This document shows, in pieces, positions 28,687 through 35,686 of a DNA stretch of 37,291 nucleotides. The DNA is from CAITQP01 sp964533145. GTDB lineage: Bacteria > Patescibacteriota > Minisyncoccia > Phycocordibacterales > UBA9973. Within the stretch, counting starts at the first letter, position 1; the number at the start of each line of letters is the position of its first letter. Both the position numbers and the translations under genes were made by a program. Under the pieces are notes generated by a model that worked only from the letters and a program-made list of their open reading frames with translations, was not told the DNA's origin and searched no databases. The stretch lies in contig CAZHLG010000007.1 in NCBI GenBank assembly GCA_964533145.1, positions 1 to 37,291 of the forward strand, read 5' to 3'.

Positions 28687-30048
28687 CTATTTAAACAAAG
28701 CGCGTATTTGTTCGACCTCTTGGGCTGTAAGCATGTCGTTTTTGATGTCATTCTTGATCTTCAGGCAGGAATGAATGACAGTCGTGTGGTCTTTGCCGCC
28801 GATTTGCTGGCCGATATGCGGGTATGAGACGTTGAAATCCTCACGCAGGATATACATGACGATCTGGCGTGCTTTCACTATCTCCTTCCGGCGGGTCTTT
28901 TCTTTGATGAGCGCAGGCTCGATACCGTAAAATTCGGCAATGGTTTTGATGACTTCCGGGACCGATGCCGTCTTTTTCTGGCGGATATTATTTTTGAGGA
29001 GGTTTTTGACCTCAACTAATGTCGGGAACCGGCCTTTGGTCTGGGATTGCAGCACGACGGCGTTCAGACTGCCCTCAAGTTCGCGCACATTGCCGGCGAT
29101 GGCAGTCGCCATGTAATCAACGATCTCATCAGGCAGATTAAGGCCGGAATCGGCAATTTTGGTCTTCAGGATGGCTAGGCGCGACTCGTATTCCGGTTCG
29201 GTGACATCCACGATCATGCCTTGGGCGAAGCGGCTGCGCATGCGATCTTCAAGGCCGGGAATGAAATTCGGGTGCTTATCGGACGAAAAAACGATCTGCT
29301 TGCCGTTTTCATAGAAACTATTGAAGAGATGGAACAGCTCTTCCTGTGTTTTCTCGGCTTTTCCGACCATCTGCACGTCGTCGATGATGATGGCGTCGTA
29401 TTTTCGGTATTTTTCTTTGAACGCATTACCCCCTCCCCTATTTGCCTGGACCGAGTTCACGTAATCGATGGTGAATTTCTCCTGAGTGATGTAATACACT
29501 TTTTTGTCAGGATACTGCTCTTTCATGGCATTTCCGATGGATTGGATCAAGTGTGTCTTGCCAAGGCCGCTCGATCCGTAGATAAAGAGCGGATTGTATT
29601 GCTTGCCAGGTCGGGCAACAGCTGCCTGCGCTGCCGCATACGCAAGTTCATTGAACGGACCGACGACGAATGTGTCGAATGTATAGCGCGGATTGAGATT
29701 GTCGTCCTTGTTCACATACAGATCTTTGAGCGGCAGCTCCGCATTCATTGAAAAATCAACCTTCTGCGGCAAGTTCGATTCAGGCTTCTGGGTGCGCTGG
29801 TCAGTTTTGACCACGATATATTCGACGCTGCGGGCCGGCTCCCATGCGTTGCGGAGCACACGCATGATGAGCTTATGAAACTTGTTGGATAGCCAGTCTT
29901 TGACGAATTCGTTGGGAACGCCGACATACAGCGTACCCTGATCCTCTTTGACGAGCGACGTATGTTTGAACCACGTACTAAAATTCGGCTTTGAAACTTC
30001 GGTTTCGATCTCGAGAAGGCAGTTTGCCCACAGCTCTTTGAGGTCCAT
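28687..30048 (-). CDS. dnaA: Chromosomal replication initiator DnaA
   Basis: 453-aa AAA+ initiator. Domain I (1-85) with LWANCLLEIETEVSKPNFSTWF; a linker; AAA+ domain III with NPLFIYGSSGLGKTHL (Walker A 158-165), IIDDVQ (Walker B, 220-226) and GLEDRMRSRFAQGM (sensor/box VII); domain IV with the DNA-binding signature GGKDHTTVIHS near residue 425. Length is normal. ATG 30048 is preceded by TATAAT at 9 nt, giving an almost leaderless transcript. DnaA boxes lie over and just upstream of this promoter, suggesting autoregulation. Confidence 0.97.
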   Translation of the reverse strand: MDLKELWANCLLEIETEVSKPNFSTWFKHTSLVKEDQGTLYVGVPNEFVKDWLSNKFHKLIMRVLRNAWEPARSVEYIVVKTDQRTQKPESNLPQKVDFSMNAELPLKDLYVNKDDNLNPRYTFDTFVVGPFNELAYAAAQAAVARPGKQYNPLFIYGSSGLGKTHLIQSIGNAMKEQYPDKKVYYITQEKFTIDYVNSVQANRGGGNAFKEKYRKYDAIIIDDVQMVGKAEKTQEELFHLFNSFYENGKQIVFSSDKHPNFIPGLEDRMRSRFAQGMIVDVTEPEYESRLAILKTKIADSGLNLPDEIVDYMATAIAGNVRELEGSLNAVVLQSQTKGRFPTLVEVKNLLKNNIRQKKTASVPEVIKTIAEFYGIEPALIKEKTRRKEIVKARQIVMYILREDFNVSYPHIGQQIGGKDHTTVIHSCLKIKNDIKNDMLTAQEVEQIRALFK

Positions 30049-30057
30049 ATGGTCTCG

Positions 30058-30127
30058 ATTATAGCTGCCTGTGGATTAATTAACAGATAGCGGATTACGA
30101 ATATCTGTGTTGATAACGTGTTAATAA
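30058..30127 (-). promoter_or_regulatory. dnaA: dnaA promoter with DnaA boxes
   Basis: TATAAT read on the minus strand ends 9 nt before the dnaA ATG. TGTGGATTA (30070-30078) and TGTTGATAA (30108-30116) each differ by one base from the DnaA box consensus; TGTTAATAA (30119-30127) differs by two. The boxes overlap the likely -35 area. Confidence 0.6.
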
Positions 30128-30171
30128 CCATACCACCCGATATGTTCTGTAATTAAGCCGCCCGTCCGGTA

Positions 30172-30208
30172 TTTGCAAAGTACCTGTTTTGTGCTATGGT
30201 TGCTTCGT
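30172..30208 (+). promoter_or_regulatory. rpmH promoter
   Basis: TTTGCA (30172-30177), 17-bp spacer, TATGGT (30195-30200), then 8 nt to the rpmH ATG. Confidence 0.55.
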
Positions 30209-30343
30209 ATGTCGTTTACCTACAACCCGAAGAAGCGCAAGCGCGCAAAAACGCACGGTTTCCTCGTCCGCTCGAAGACCACTTCGGGCCGCAAGGTGCT
30301 CGCCAAGCGCCGCCAGAAGGGCCGCGCCAAGCTCGCCGTCTAA
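30209..30343 (+). CDS. rpmH: 50S ribosomal protein L34
   Basis: 44-aa, highly basic protein: MSFTYNPKKRKRAKTHGFLV, then RSKTTSGRKVLAKRRQKGR, ending AKLAV. This matches L34 (usual start MKRTYQPS or similar, with HGFRxRMxTxxGRxVLxRRRxKGR). It binds 23S rRNA. The conserved gene order rpmH-rnpA-yidD and the divergent dnaA confirm it. It stops 4 bp before rnpA. Confidence 0.95.
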   Translation: MSFTYNPKKRKRAKTHGFLVRSKTTSGRKVLAKRRQKGRAKLAV

Positions 30344-30347
30344 AACT

Positions 30348-30698
30348 ATGACCCCCAAGCGCTCCAGGCTCACAAAAGAGACTATCGAGCGGTACTTGAT
30401 AAGAGCCCGAAGGACCCACACTTCGCGGTTTCTTATTTTATATACCCATATTCCGGGTATTTCTGGTCCTCAGATCTCGTTTTCGGCATCGAAAAAGGTC
30501 GCGGCAAGGGCTGTGGCGCGAAACAAGCTCCGCCGGCGAGGATACTCGGCCGTAGGTAAGCTTATCCCCATGCTTTCCACAGATGCGGCGATCCTTATTT
30601 CCTATAAAACCAATGAAAATAAGGCTTCGATCGCCGAATTGCGGGATGAGATCGCCGAAGCCCTGAAAAAAGCAGGTGTATTCAAACAGTCCGTATAA
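30348..30698 (+). CDS. rnpA: Ribonuclease P protein component
   Basis: 116 aa starting MTPKRSRLTKETIERYL. It helps the RNase P RNA cut the 5' leader from tRNA precursors. The typical RNR block is seen in a modified form, VARNKLRRRGYSAV, preceded by SFSASKKVAARA (usual ISVSKKVGKAV.RN). The C-terminal helix is DEIAEALKKAGVF. Length is normal. A hairpin (AAACAGTCC/GGACTGTTT, 30684-30707) spans the stop codon. Its start at 30348 follows rpmH by 4 bp. Confidence 0.9.
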   Translation: MTPKRSRLTKETIERYLIRARRTHTSRFLILYTHIPGISGPQISFSASKKVAARAVARNKLRRRGYSAVGKLIPMLSTDAAILISYKTNENKASIAELRDEIAEALKKAGVFKQSV

Positions 30699-30707
30699 GG
30701 ACTGTTT
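30684..30707 (+). other. Hairpin over the rnpA stop codon
   Basis: Perfect 9-bp stem with loop GTATAA containing the stop. No T tract follows, so it is not an intrinsic terminator; it could mark a processing site or reduce expression of yidD. Confidence 0.55.
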
Positions 30708-30720
30708 GTGATGCGAAACA

Positions 30721-30960
30721 ATGAAAAAAGTCCTTATCGCATTGATTATTGCGTACCAGAAGGTCTTGTCCCCTGATACAGGTTTCATTCCGCGCATGGT
30801 AGGCCGTTCTCGCCCGACCTGCATCTACTACCCGACCTGCTCGGCTTATGCCAAGGAAGCTATTGAAAAATATGGCGTTTTTAAAGGTTCCCGCCTTGCG
30901 GTCCGCCGCATCGGCCGGTGTAACCCCTTTCATGAACCGCGTGTCGACCTTGTCCCATAG
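30721..30960 (+). CDS. yidD: Membrane protein insertion efficiency factor YidD
   Basis: 79 aa: MKKVLIALIIAYQKVLSPDTG, then CIYYPTCSAYAKEAIEKYGVFKGSRLAVRRIGRCNPFH. The cysteine-bearing CxxYPTCSxYAxEAIxxxG and RCNPFH blocks define the family. It supports YidC-dependent membrane insertion. yidC, often next, is not present in the window. Confidence 0.95.
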   Translation: MKKVLIALIIAYQKVLSPDTGFIPRMVGRSRPTCIYYPTCSAYAKEAIEKYGVFKGSRLAVRRIGRCNPFHEPRVDLVP

Positions 30961-31037
30961 CCTTGTAAAATAAAGGTTTTTTATTGTCACACGCTTTTAG
31001 TATTTTACGTATTTAAATACATCTGGCCTATACACAC

Positions 31038-31066
31038 TTGCGTTATTTGCAAATATGGTGTATATT
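31038..31066 (+). promoter_or_regulatory. Promoter upstream of a short RNA candidate
   Basis: TTGCGT (31038-31043), 17-bp spacer, TATATT (31061-31066). No reading frame follows before the terminator at 31083-31126. Confidence 0.55.
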
Positions 31067-31072
31067 CCGGAT

Positions 31073-31130
31073 GTATCAATACAAAAAAGGACCCGAACGG
31101 CGTAAGTGCCTAAGGGGCCTTTTTTATTTT
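31073..31130 (+). ncRNA. Candidate small RNA (about 55-60 nt)
   Basis: A promoter with 17-bp spacing starts about 10 nt before a terminator-type structure (AAGGaCCC...GGGgCCTT followed by TTTTTT). The product would be almost only a terminator hairpin with a short 5' tail. The same hairpin also ends the convergent NYN gene, so the promoter could be fortuitous. Confidence 0.3.
31083..31126. terminator. Bidirectional terminator after the NYN gene
   Basis: AAAAAAGG.CCC and GGG.CCTTTTTT flank an 18-20-nt loop; T tract present on both strands. Confidence 0.75.
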
Positions 31131-31663
31131 TAGTGATTATATTCGATCTTTGCCCGAACGCCTGGTTCTTCAAGATAATCAAAATATTCCCCACCGAGAG
31201 TGAAATATAACGATGAGGCAAATTTTTTATTAGGAAAGAGCATTTTTCCAAAACGGTTCCTTTTAATCAGAAAATCAACGAGTTTTTTATAGTCTCCATC
31301 TCCGGAAATCAGGTACACTTTTCCGAATTTTTCCGCATCTTCTATGAGTTTTTTCATTATTCCAAAGACGATATCAGAGTCGACATTGCCTTTCTTTTTG
31401 CCGCGCAAAGCGGAAGAATGTTCTCTGAAAGAAAGGATAAAACCGGCTTTTTGCAGACTGTCATATAAATCCTGTTCATTATCAGATATGTATCCAAGGA
31501 AGTAATATGCTTCAGTTACATGATATTTATCATAAAGGTATGTTCTTAATTTTTTATGATCGACTGACCAGCCATTCTCTTTTGTGCCTAAATGAAGATT
31601 TTGACCGTCGATGAATGCGACATTTGAGTAATGAGCTTTAATATTGTCGAATGATTGATACAT
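31130..31663 (-). CDS. NYN/LabA-type PIN-like nuclease domain protein
   Basis: 177 aa of the NYN (DUF88/LabA) family. VAFIDGQNLH at 15-24 carries the first conserved acidic residue and Asn; KGNVDSDIVFGIMKK supplies two Asp residues; KVYLISGDGDYKKLVDFL supplies the last acidic pair. Together these make a metal-binding RNase-like site. Most members are assumed to act on RNA. The gene is strongly AT-rich compared with nusA and yidD, stands alone, and has its own TATAAT ending 7 nt before the ATG. It is probably acquired; defence or RNA turnover roles are both possible. Confidence 0.85.
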   Translation of the reverse strand: MYQSFDNIKAHYSNVAFIDGQNLHLGTKENGWSVDHKKLRTYLYDKYHVTEAYYFLGYISDNEQDLYDSLQKAGFILSFREHSSALRGKKKGNVDSDIVFGIMKKLIEDAEKFGKVYLISGDGDYKKLVDFLIKRNRFGKMLFPNKKFASSLYFTLGGEYFDYLEEPGVRAKIEYNH

Positions 31664-31705
31664 ATGTATGATTATAGGTAAATATAGAATATCATATTTC
31701 GTCTT

Positions 31706-31734
31706 TTGACAATATTCTTGGCTCCGAGTATAAT
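31706..31734 (+). promoter_or_regulatory. Full-consensus promoter for nusA
   Basis: TTGACA (31706-31711), 17-bp spacer, TATAAT (31729-31734): a twelve-of-twelve match. It predicts a leader of about 110 nt, an exception among the mostly leaderless genes here. Confidence 0.85.
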
Positions 31735-31741
31735 ATATCCA

Positions 31742-31850
31742 TTAGTAATAAGGTTTCACAGGTATGTCGGCCCCAAAGCCGGCTTTTATTTTTGAAACCT
31801 ACAATTTAATAGTGCCTCCTCCGTTTCGGCGGAGAGGCATATGAATCAAT
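31742..31850 (+). promoter_or_regulatory. Structured nusA leader with terminator and occluded ribosome site
   Basis: GTCGGC/GCCGGC (31766-31771 with 31778-31783) followed by TTTTATTTTT is an intrinsic terminator inside the leader. AGGTTTCA (31751-31758) pairs with TGAAACCT (31793-31800) around it and uses the end of the T tract. Then TGCCTCCTCCG and CGGAGAGGCA (31814-31840) form a hairpin whose 3' arm holds GGAGAGG, the likely Shine-Dalgarno of nusA 11 nt before its ATG. A 26-codon frame (31764-31844) runs through both. This looks like attenuation plus translational control. Confidence 0.6.
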
Positions 31851-33050
31851 ATGCTAGACCTTAAAGCACTCAAAATAGCCCTCGAAGCGCTCGAAACGGA
31901 GCGCCGGGTTCCGCGCGAGAAGATCATCGATGCCATCGAACAGGCACTCGCCGCGGCCTATAAGAAAGATTACGGCAAGCGCGGCCAGATCGTCCGCGCC
32001 CATTTCGACATCGAGACCGGCCGCACTGACTTCTATCAGGTCAAAATCGTAGCCGATGAAAGCACTGTATATTTTGTCGGCGACGACGAGGACAGTCTCG
32101 ATCTTCCGGAGGGAGACGAGCGTGTCCGCTATAACCCTGAGCACCACATTCTCCTTGAAGACGCCCGCATCATGAAGAACGACGCGGCTGTCGGCGACGA
32201 AATCACCTTTGCCCTTGAGGCCAAGGAGGACTATGGCCGCATCGCCGCCCAGACGGCCAAGCAGGTCATTATCCAGCGCATCCGCGAAGCCGAGCATGGC
32301 GCCATCATGACGGAATTCGGCGGCCGTGAAGGTGACATCATCTCGGGTATCGTGCAGAAGATGGAGCGCGGCAATGTGTTCCTCGACATCGGCCGCCTCA
32401 CGGCCATCCTCCCCCGCGAGGAGCAGATCCCGGGCGAATACTACCGCCGCGGCGAGCGCGTGCGCGCGTTCCTGTACGCAGTCGAGGAGACTCCGCGCGG
32501 CGTTTCGCTCAAAGTATCCCGCACGCATCCGAAGTTCATCCAGGCGCTCTTTTCCCAGGAGGCTCCGGAAGTCGCGTCCGGCACGGTGGAGATCAAGTCC
32601 ATCGCCCGCGAGCCGGGCAGCCGCACCAAGATCGCCGTGTACTCGTCCGACGAGCACGTCGATCCGGTCGGTTCCTGTGTCGGCCAGAAAGGCATCCGCG
32701 TCACGACTGTGATGAGCGAGCTCGGCAACGAGAAGATCGACATCATCGAATGGGACGCCGAGCCTGCCAAGTTCGTGGCAGCGGCGCTCTCGCCGGCCAA
32801 GGCGCTCTCCGTCGCCATCAGCGACGAGGAACACACCGCGACTGTCGAGGTGGCCGATGATCAGCTCTCCCTCGCCATCGGCAAGGGCGGGCAGAACGTC
32901 CGCCTTGCCGCAAAGCTCACCGGCTGGCGCATTGACATCAAGGGTATCGCCGGCGAGACGGTTTCGTCGGATGGCGAGACGGTCATCGACAGCGCCGAGG
33001 GCGCAGCGGTCGAAGCATCTGCGGACGAATCCGCTGAGAGCGAAGCCTAA
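31851..33050 (+). CDS. nusA: Transcription termination/antitermination factor NusA
   Basis: 399 aa. N-terminal RNA-polymerase-binding domain (about 1-125) with MLDLKALKIALEALETERRVPREKIIDAIEQAL; S1 domain (about 135-205) with GDIISGIVQKMERGNVFLDIGRL and REEQIPGEYYRRGERV; two KH domains (about 205-350) with SRTHPKFIQALFSQEAPEV, DPVGSCVGQKGIRV and LSLAIGKGGQNVRLAAKLTGWRIDI. The tail is acidic and short. NusA controls pausing, termination and antitermination. It is usually in an operon with rimP and infB; neither is here. The leader suggests control by its own product (inference). Confidence 0.96.
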   Translation: MLDLKALKIALEALETERRVPREKIIDAIEQALAAAYKKDYGKRGQIVRAHFDIETGRTDFYQVKIVADESTVYFVGDDEDSLDLPEGDERVRYNPEHHILLEDARIMKNDAAVGDEITFALEAKEDYGRIAAQTAKQVIIQRIREAEHGAIMTEFGGREGDIISGIVQKMERGNVFLDIGRLTAILPREEQIPGEYYRRGERVRAFLYAVEETPRGVSLKVSRTHPKFIQALFSQEAPEVASGTVEIKSIAREPGSRTKIAVYSSDEHVDPVGSCVGQKGIRVTTVMSELGNEKIDIIEWDAEPAKFVAAALSPAKALSVAISDEEHTATVEVADDQLSLAIGKGGQNVRLAAKLTGWRIDIKGIAGETVSSDGETVIDSAEGAAVEASADESAESEA

Positions 33051-33073
33051 TATCTGTAACTGAAAACACACCT

Positions 33074-33610
33074 ATGAACCTCTGGCACGACATTCCTGTG
33101 GGCGACGATGCTCCGAACGAGATCAATGTGATCATCGAGATCCCGAAAGGCTCGTACAACAAATATGAGATCGACAAGGAGACCGGCCTCATCGCTCTCG
33201 ATCGCGCGAATTACTCATATGCTCCGTACCCGTTCGACTACGGCTTCGCGCCGCAGACACTGTGGGACGATGGCGATGCGCTCGACGTCATCGTGCTCAC
33301 GACGTTCCCGCTCAATCCGGGCATTCTCGTGAAAGTCCGTCCGGTCGCCGTCATGGACATGGTCGACTCGGGCGAAAGCGATTACAAAGTGATCGCCGTT
33401 CCTGTCGAAGACAAGCGCTGGGACGATATCACGGATATCGGCGATCTCAACAAGCATATGCTCAAGGAGTTCACGCATTTCTTCGAGACCTATAAGCAGC
33501 TCAAAGGCAAACTGTCCCCTGTGTCGATCAACGGCATCATGGGAAAGCAGGATGCGCTTGATTCCGTCGTGCGCTCCATCGGGCTGTACAAAGAAAAGTT
33601 CGGCAAGTAG
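33074..33610 (+). CDS. ppa: Inorganic pyrophosphatase (family I)
   Basis: 178 aa. Hydrolyses pyrophosphate and drives biosynthetic reactions. Visible active-site segments: EIPKGSYNKYEIDKETG, YPFDYGFAPQT, DGDALDVIVL (the DxDxxD metal site; Ala replaces the usual Pro), DKRWDDITDIGDL and HFFETYKQLKG. Length is normal. It starts 23 bp after nusA and may share its transcript. A strong terminator follows. Confidence 0.95.
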   Translation: MNLWHDIPVGDDAPNEINVIIEIPKGSYNKYEIDKETGLIALDRANYSYAPYPFDYGFAPQTLWDDGDALDVIVLTTFPLNPGILVKVRPVAVMDMVDSGESDYKVIAVPVEDKRWDDITDIGDLNKHMLKEFTHFFETYKQLKGKLSPVSINGIMGKQDALDSVVRSIGLYKEKFGK

Positions 33611-33619
33611 TTTTCGCAG

Positions 33620-33649
33620 AAAAAATCCCGCATCGCGCGGGATTTTTTC
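33620..33649 (+). terminator. nusA-ppa terminator
   Basis: AAAAAATCCCGC with GCGGGATTTTTT, about 10 bp after the ppa stop. Confidence 0.9.
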
Positions 33650-33693
33650 TTTTGTTTGAGGCTTTTGGCCGGCCGTGGTAGTATCAGCCCATC

Positions 33694-34737
33694 ATGCAGA
33701 AAACAATCACCAAACTTCCCAAAAGCCAGATGAGCATTAAGGTGTCGCTTCCGGCCGAGCTTTTCGAGAGCTACCGTGCGAAAGCCGTTGCCCATGCCGC
33801 CGAGCATATCGAGATCCCCGGCTTCCGCAAAGGCAAAGCGCCTGTCCATATGGTCGAGGCCAAGCTTGTTCCGATGGCCGTGCTCGAAGAGATGGCAGAT
33901 CTTGCCGTGAACGACCACTTCCCCAAGATCCTCGTCGAAGAGAAGATCGATGCCATCGGCCGTCCGGCAGTAGAGATCACCAAACTCGCCAAGGACAATC
34001 CGCTCGAATTCACGATCACCGTCGCCGTCATGCCCGAGACCAAACTTCCGGACTACAAGAAGCTCGCCGCTGCCGAGAACGCCAAGACCGCCGATGTTTC
34101 CGTCACGGACGAAGAGCTCACCGAGGCCATCAAGGAGCTCAAGAAGCGCCGCGAGCACGACCGCATCCATCGCTCGGGCGAGGAGCATGATCACAACGAA
34201 TTCGAGAGCCGCGAATTCACGGCAGACCTTACGGACGAGGAAGCGAAGCAATTCGGACCGTTCGAGAGCGCCGATGCTTTCCGCGAGAAGTATCGAGAGA
34301 ACATTAAGCTCGAGAAAGAAGGCATGGAATTGCAGAAGCGCCGCATTGCCATCCTTGAAGCCATCGCTGCCGGCACGGAGACAGAGGTTCCCGACGTTCT
34401 GGCCGAAAGTGAGCTCGAGCAGCTCATTGCCCGCCTCAAGGCCGATATTGCCCAGGCCGGCATCTCCTTCGAGGATTATCTGAATCACATCAAGAAGAGC
34501 GAAGCCGATCTGCGCAACGACCTCGCGCCGGACGCCGAGAAGCGCGCCAAAATGGAGCTCATCATGGCAGAGATCGCCAAGCGTGAGGAGATCAAGCTCG
34601 ACGAAGAGACGGTAGAAAATGAGACCAAGCGCCTCATTCAGACCTACCAGGACGCCGATCCCCTGCGCGCCCGCGCCGATGTGACGCACCTCCTCATGAA
34701 CGAAGAGATCTTCAAGTTCCTCGAGGCGCAGAAATAG
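33694..34737 (+). CDS. tig: Trigger factor lacking the PPIase domain
   Basis: 347 aa; full-length trigger factors are about 430. The N-terminal ribosome-binding domain is intact with the GFRKGKAP signature (44-51) that docks on L23. After about residue 145 the FKBP-like peptidyl-prolyl isomerase domain is absent: the sequence passes into a charged, histidine-containing helical linker (KKRREHDRIHRSGEEHDH) and then the C-terminal chaperone arms (ELEQLIARLKADIAQAGISFEDYLNHIKKSEADLRND). It should still hold nascent chains at the ribosome exit but not isomerise proline bonds. A -10-like TAGTAT ends 9 nt before the ATG. Confidence 0.93.
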   Translation: MQKTITKLPKSQMSIKVSLPAELFESYRAKAVAHAAEHIEIPGFRKGKAPVHMVEAKLVPMAVLEEMADLAVNDHFPKILVEEKIDAIGRPAVEITKLAKDNPLEFTITVAVMPETKLPDYKKLAAAENAKTADVSVTDEELTEAIKELKKRREHDRIHRSGEEHDHNEFESREFTADLTDEEAKQFGPFESADAFREKYRENIKLEKEGMELQKRRIAILEAIAAGTETEVPDVLAESELEQLIARLKADIAQAGISFEDYLNHIKKSEADLRNDLAPDAEKRAKMELIMAEIAKREEIKLDEETVENETKRLIQTYQDADPLRARADVTHLLMNEEIFKFLEAQK

Positions 34738-34747
34738 CTCTCAAAAT

Positions 34748-34777
34748 AAAAAACCTTGCCGTTTGGCAAGGTTTTTT
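34748..34777. terminator. Bidirectional terminator between tig and the 56-aa gene
   Basis: CCTTGCC/GGCAAGG with loop GTTT, flanked by A6 and T6. Confidence 0.9.
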
Positions 34778-34789
34778 GATGCAACGGTT

Positions 34790-34960
34790 TTATTTTCCGG
34801 ATGCAGTGTTTTGGGGAGGATCTTCTCGTCCGGCATACGCCAGAGCAGCCAGGAAAAGTACGAACATAAGGAACACCAGTGTCCCTATTGTTGCTAGCCC
34901 GCGATTTTCGGCGGCAATGAGCGCGGCCTCCCGCGCATTCGACCATAACAATAAGCCCAT
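34790..34960 (-). CDS. 56-aa single-pass membrane protein
   Basis: MGLLLWSNAREAALIAAENRG, then a hydrophobic helix at about 22-42 (TIGTLVFLMFVLFLAALAYA) and a polar tail (GREDPPQNTASGK). Support for a real gene: a promoter on the minus strand (TAGACA, 17-bp spacer, TATACT) about 20 nt upstream, and the bidirectional tig terminator 13 bp after the stop. Codon composition is GC-rich like core genes. Function unknown. The promoter is back-to-back with that of clpP, hinting at shared regulation. Confidence 0.6.
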   Translation of the reverse strand: MGLLLWSNAREAALIAAENRGLATIGTLVFLMFVLFLAALAYAGREDPPQNTASGK

Positions 34961-34980
34961 AAAGAACGATTTAGGCGCTC

Positions 34981-35037
34981 AGTATACAAGCGAAGACGCA
35001 TCTTGTCTAGGGTCTGCGATTCTGCTATACTCCCCTC
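34981..35037. promoter_or_regulatory. Divergent promoters for clpP and the 56-aa gene
   Basis: Plus: TTGTCT (35003-35008), 17 bp, TATACT (35026-35031), then 6 nt to the clpP ATG. Minus: TAGACA, 17 bp, TATACT near 34987-34982. The two -35 boxes overlap. Confidence 0.75.
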
Positions 35038-35628
35038 ATGCTTATCCCTACAGTCATCGAAAAATCCCAGTTCGGCGAGCGTGCGTACGACATCTACTCG
35101 CGCCTCTTGCGCGAGCGCATCATTTTCCTCGGCGGCCCGATCGACGACCATATGGCCAATATCGTCATAGCCCAGCTGCTTTTCCTTGAGAACGAAGACC
35201 CGAAAAAGGACATCAAGCTCTACATCAACTCCCCGGGCGGTTCGGTCACGGCGGCCATGGCCATGTATGACACAATGAATCACATCAAGCCGGACGTCTC
35301 GACTGTCTGCGTGGGCATCGCGGCGAGCGCCGCAGCCGTGCTCCTCTCGAGCGGCGCCAAGGGCAAGCGCTTCTGCCTGCCGAATTCCGAAGTCATGATC
35401 CATCAGGTCATGGGCGGCGCAGAGGGCCAGGCTTCCGACATTGCTATCGTTGCCAAGCACATCCTCCGCACCAAAGAGAACCTCAACAAGATCCTGGCCA
35501 AGAACACCGGCAAGACTCCGGCTCAGATCGAAAAAGACAGCGACCGCGACTACTACATGACCGCCGACGAAGCCAAGAAATACGGCATCGTGGACGACAT
35601 TATCGTGAAGTCCAAGAGCGGTAAATAG
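35038..35628 (+). CDS. clpP: ATP-dependent Clp protease proteolytic subunit
   Basis: 196-aa serine peptidase that forms a 14-mer barrel and works with ClpX or ClpC. Start MLIPTVIEKSQFGERAYDIYSRLLRERIIFLGGPI; oxyanion segment YINSPGGSVTAAMAMYDTM; catalytic Ser in GIAASAAAVLLSSGAKGKR (usual GQAASMGA), His in SEVMIHQ and Asp in DRDYYMTADEA. The mRNA is predicted leaderless. The gene order tig-clpP is widespread; clpX is not in the window. Confidence 0.96.
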   Translation: MLIPTVIEKSQFGERAYDIYSRLLRERIIFLGGPIDDHMANIVIAQLLFLENEDPKKDIKLYINSPGGSVTAAMAMYDTMNHIKPDVSTVCVGIAASAAAVLLSSGAKGKRFCLPNSEVMIHQVMGGAEGQASDIAIVAKHILRTKENLNKILAKNTGKTPAQIEKDSDRDYYMTADEAKKYGIVDDIIVKSKSGK

Positions 35629-35642
35629 GCTCACGCACTGAA

Positions 35643-35666
35643 AAAGCCCCGGATACCCGGGGCTTT
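35643..35666. terminator. Terminator between clpP and purH
   Basis: AAAGCCCCGG with CCGGGGCTTT, 4-nt loop; A/T flanks allow function on both strands. Confidence 0.85.
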
Positions 35667-35686
35667 GTGTTATTACACGTCTATTT

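Noticed and set aside
31764..31844. 26-codon frame in the nusA leader as a true leader peptide
   Set aside because: It spans the terminator and the ribosome-site hairpin and has no ribosome site of its own; kept only as part of the leader description.
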